Positions 13,995-15,988 of a stretch of 15,988 nt of DNA are shown here, piece after piece. This DNA comes from Synergistaceae bacterium UBA1037 (lineage in GTDB: Bacteria > Synergistota > Synergistia > Synergistales > Synergistaceae). The stretch spans positions 1 to 15,988 of the forward strand of contig DCEE01000014.1 of NCBI GenBank assembly GCA_002316795.1, read 5' to 3'. Below the pieces are notes generated by a model, which searched no databases, was not told the origin of the DNA, and worked only from the letters and a program-made list of their open reading frames with translations. The translations under genes and the position numbers were made by a program. The first letter of the stretch is position 1; every line of letters starts with the position of its first letter.

Positions 13995-15207
13995 AATCTG
14001 CGTTCCTTATCGCTTCGGCCATCATTACGGCTTTTTTGTTTTCCTTTGTATCATGTACCCTGATAATGTCGACCCCCGCCCAGGCACATAAGGCCGAGAC
14101 AGCAAGTGTCCCCTCAAGTCTTCCGGCAGTATCGGGGCTGTCAGTGGCTTTGCCGACAGATCCCTTTCTTGAAGCTCCTATCAGTATCGGTTTCGAGTGG
14201 ATCCTGAAGGACTCCAGATGCCTCAGCAGGAAGAGGTTCTGGCTGTAGTCCTTTGCAAAACCTACCCCGGGATCGAGTATTATCTTAGCGCGATCGACCC
14301 CTGAAGAAATTGCTGTTCTGATCTTTTCATCAAAAAAATCATTGATCTCCTTCAGCAGGTTACTGTAGATGCACATTGAACCCATAGTCTCCGGGGTTCC
14401 CCTCATGTGCATTATTACCAGCATCGCATTATGGTCAGCTACGGCCCTGGCTATCCCGGGTTCGAATGTGAGTCCCGAAATGTCGTTAATTATATCCGCA
14501 CCTGCTTCCAGCGCAGTCTTTGCAACTTTTTCTCTGGTCGTATCAACAGATATCGGCATTAAAGGGAGGATTTTGCGGATCTCTCTGATCACCGGCATGA
14601 TCCGCCCGATCTCTTCACTTTCAGATATCCTTGCGGCCCCGGGTCTTGTTGACTCTGCCCCAAGGTCAAGGATGTCAGCTCCGTCCTTGGCATGCTCGAC
14701 TGCACGCGCCACAGCAACGTCAACATTTCCGTAAGTCCTGCTCTCGCTGTGAAAAGAGTCGTCGCTCAGGTTGATGATGCTCATGAGAAGCGTCCTGCCC
14801 CCAAAGGCCAGAGAACTGCCGGAAGGGAGATCGATCGTTGCAGGTTTTTTCGAAAAAGAAGCAAGTGCTTCCCTCAGTACTTTTACGGTATCCGGAAATC
14901 CCCACCACGGCATGGTCTCAAGTTTGTCCGCAAGGAAAGAGATCTGTTTGACCGTTCCGAACAGTATAACGTCGCTTTCAGTCACCCCGCAGTCGACTGC
15001 ATGGGCATGGACGGCTGCATCTCCCCCCCTTGAAAGCATTTCCTGCTTGATGACGTTGGCTGCCCTGACATCGACATCTGTAATATAAACAGACCTTATC
15101 TCACGCCTGTTGTCAAAGAAGGGAAGACTCCTCATGTCAGCCCCAAGGGCCTTCAGTGCTTCGGCCAGTTCCCTTGCGTCCCTGAACTTTATCTCGTATG
15201 CGGCCAT
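13987..15207 (-). CDS. folP: Dihydropteroate synthase with N-terminal extension
   Basis: 406 aa, against about 280 for classic FolP. Residues 137-406 are the TIM-barrel enzyme that joins dihydropterin pyrophosphate to p-aminobenzoate: LMSIINLSDDSF (141-152), DILDLGAESTRPGA (178-191), PISVDTT (218-224), INDISG (240-245), MHMRGTPETM (266-275), ILDPGVGF (310-317), IGASRKG (343-349) and IIRVHD (381-386). The first ~130 residues form a separate domain (FGTVKQISFLADKLETMPWWGF at its end) similar to extensions seen in some clostridial and archaeal FolP. The loop usually read NVTPDSF is NLSDDSF here. The ATG has AGAGGGG 7 bases upstream. It is second in an operon behind a histidine phosphatase (12-base gap). 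Confidence 0.93.
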   Translation of the reverse strand: MAAYEIKFRDARELAEALKALGADMRSLPFFDNRREIRSVYITDVDVRAANVIKQEMLSRGGDAAVHAHAVDCGVTESDVILFGTVKQISFLADKLETMPWWGFPDTVKVLREALASFSKKPATIDLPSGSSLAFGGRTLLMSIINLSDDSFHSESRTYGNVDVAVARAVEHAKDGADILDLGAESTRPGAARISESEEIGRIMPVIREIRKILPLMPISVDTTREKVAKTALEAGADIINDISGLTFEPGIARAVADHNAMLVIMHMRGTPETMGSMCIYSNLLKEINDFFDEKIRTAISSGVDRAKIILDPGVGFAKDYSQNLFLLRHLESFRIHSKPILIGASRKGSVGKATDSPDTAGRLEGTLAVSALCAWAGVDIIRVHDTKENKKAVMMAEAIRNADYA

Positions 15208-15219
15208 CTCTTGTCCCCT

Positions 15220-15861
15220 CTACTCGAATTCCTGGACCAGAGGCAGGCCTTTAAGGTGATCAGAACAATTGAGTCCCATGAGGCAGAAGCCGTGGACATC
15301 GTCATGCGTCAGAAGGCTGTAAGATCCGGTATCCATGTGGAGCCGCCAGAACCTGGGTTTCGCGATCCCAAGCGCTCCGGAAAGCAACGGTTTGAGGACA
15401 CCTCTGTGCGAAACTACCGCGAAGGTCTCCCCCTTGTGTTTTTCTATCAGCTTTTGAAGTCCGGCGAGAGAACGTTCCATTACCTGGTCAAGCGTCTCCG
15501 CTCCGTCAAGGACTAGGCTTTCAGGGTCGTTTATCCACGTCTTCCAGAGTTCGGGCTCGCTTGCTGCGATCTCGCTCTTGAGGCGGCCTTCCCAGGGATC
15601 AAGCCTGATATTGGAGAATGAATCATCGGAAGACAATCCGCATCCGCAGATCCTGCTTATCGCCTCTGCGGTAGTTAAAGCTCTTTTGAGCGGGCTTGAA
15701 TAGACATATGTCATCCCTTTGTCCCTCATTGCGAGGGCGAGCGCTTCTGCCTGAGTCAGACCGTTCTCGTTGAGCGGGAAGTCTACCCTTCCTCTTACCC
15801 TGTTTTCCTTGTTGCCGGCACATTCACCGTGCCTTATCAGATAAATTGAGGTCTTCGTCAT
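15220..15861 (-). CDS. Histidine phosphatase family protein
   Basis: 213 aa, a phosphoglycerate-mutase-fold phosphatase. The catalytic phospho-histidine is His11 in IRHGE. Arg60 in SSPLKRALTTAEAI, Glu91 in PWEG and His152 in VSHRGV complete the usual active site. The family includes CobC (alpha-ribazole phosphatase) and many unspecific small-molecule phosphatases, so the substrate is open. It is first in an operon with folP and folK, which makes a pterin phosphate substrate an attractive guess. The ATG has AGAGGT 4-5 bases upstream. The ~60 residues after His152 are of normal length for the fold. Confidence 0.85.
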   Translation of the reverse strand: MTKTSIYLIRHGECAGNKENRVRGRVDFPLNENGLTQAEALALAMRDKGMTYVYSSPLKRALTTAEAISRICGCGLSSDDSFSNIRLDPWEGRLKSEIAASEPELWKTWINDPESLVLDGAETLDQVMERSLAGLQKLIEKHKGETFAVVSHRGVLKPLLSGALGIAKPRFWRLHMDTGSYSLLTHDDVHGFCLMGLNCSDHLKGLPLVQEFE

Positions 15862-15927
15862 ACTTACCTCTTATGTTTTTTGTCAAAGAGACAGATTTTC
15901 AAATAACCGGTCGGCCATTCAGAGCTT

Positions 15928-15956
15928 ATTATACATTATTGACAGAAGCTTCTTAA
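15928..15956 (-). promoter_or_regulatory. Promoter of the phosphatase-folP-folK operon
   Basis: On the minus strand, TATAAT (15933-15928) is a perfect -10 box, with TTAAGA (15956-15951) 17 bases upstream as a weak -35. The leader would be about 60 bases. A short palindrome AGAAGCTTCT lies over the spacer and -35 region. Confidence 0.6.
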
Positions 15957-15988
15957 GGGATCTGAGTCAAATCAATAGGTAAAAACTA

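Noticed and set aside
15939..15944. Plus-strand TTGACA as a promoter reading off the right edge
   Set aside because: No -10-like sequence at the right distance within the remaining bases.
1..15988. CRISPR arrays, tRNA genes, insertion sequences, prophage genes
   Set aside because: No regularly spaced repeats, cloverleaf sequences, transposase motifs or terminal repeats were seen on either strand.

Overview
The window is an ordinary chromosomal stretch, densely packed with short intergenic gaps, clear Shine-Dalgarno sites and several TTG starts, from an anaerobic bacterium of roughly even GC content (judged by eye). An old-yellow-enzyme flavoprotein with a cysteine cluster, a radical SAM enzyme, a YedF-type selenium/sulfur protein and a CitG homologue all fit an anaerobe. 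The membrane-anchored Slt-type transglycosylase fits a diderm envelope. My best guess is a Synergistota-like bacterium, with a clostridial relative as the alternative. This is inference only, because no rRNA or marker phylogeny is available here. I see no phage, transposon, CRISPR array or RNA gene.

Layout. (1) Positions 1-3633, minus strand: mnmA, then a CHASE4 sensor with a degenerate HD-GYP domain, then yedF, then the first codons of a cysteine desulfurase. Three of the four genes handle activated sulfur or selenium. (2) 3690-5943, plus strand, divergent from mnmA: a ThiF/MoeB-like E1 enzyme, an M19 dipeptidase and a HicB-like antitoxin without a toxin, closed by a bidirectional terminator. 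(3) 5977-10094, minus strand: an RpiR/MurR-type SIS-domain regulator with its own promoter, an old-yellow-enzyme family reductase, and a three-gene unit of XRE regulator, ImmA/IrrE-type peptidase and Elp3-like radical SAM protein with overlapping ends. (4) 10148-12617: citG on the minus strand and a lytic transglycosylase on the plus strand, whose 5' ends overlap head to head, followed by a YbaK-type deacylase. (5) 12690-15861, minus strand: an operon of histidine phosphatase, folP, folK and an unknown single-pass membrane protein, with a consensus -10 in front.

How the genes may work together. The left end looks like a sulfur/selenium relay: desulfurase to TusA-like carrier to MnmA, with an E1-like activating enzyme alongside. 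A sensor that has probably lost c-di-GMP phosphodiesterase activity overlaps yedF. The right end holds two core folate steps, and the phosphatase in front of them could plausibly act in the same pathway.

I found no clear new defence or mobile system. The best leads are the degenerate HD-GYP sensor inside the sulfur/selenium cluster, the phosphatase-folP-folK operon, the XRE-ImmA-radical SAM unit, the head-to-head overlap of citG and slt, and a perfect 27-bp palindrome inside citG.
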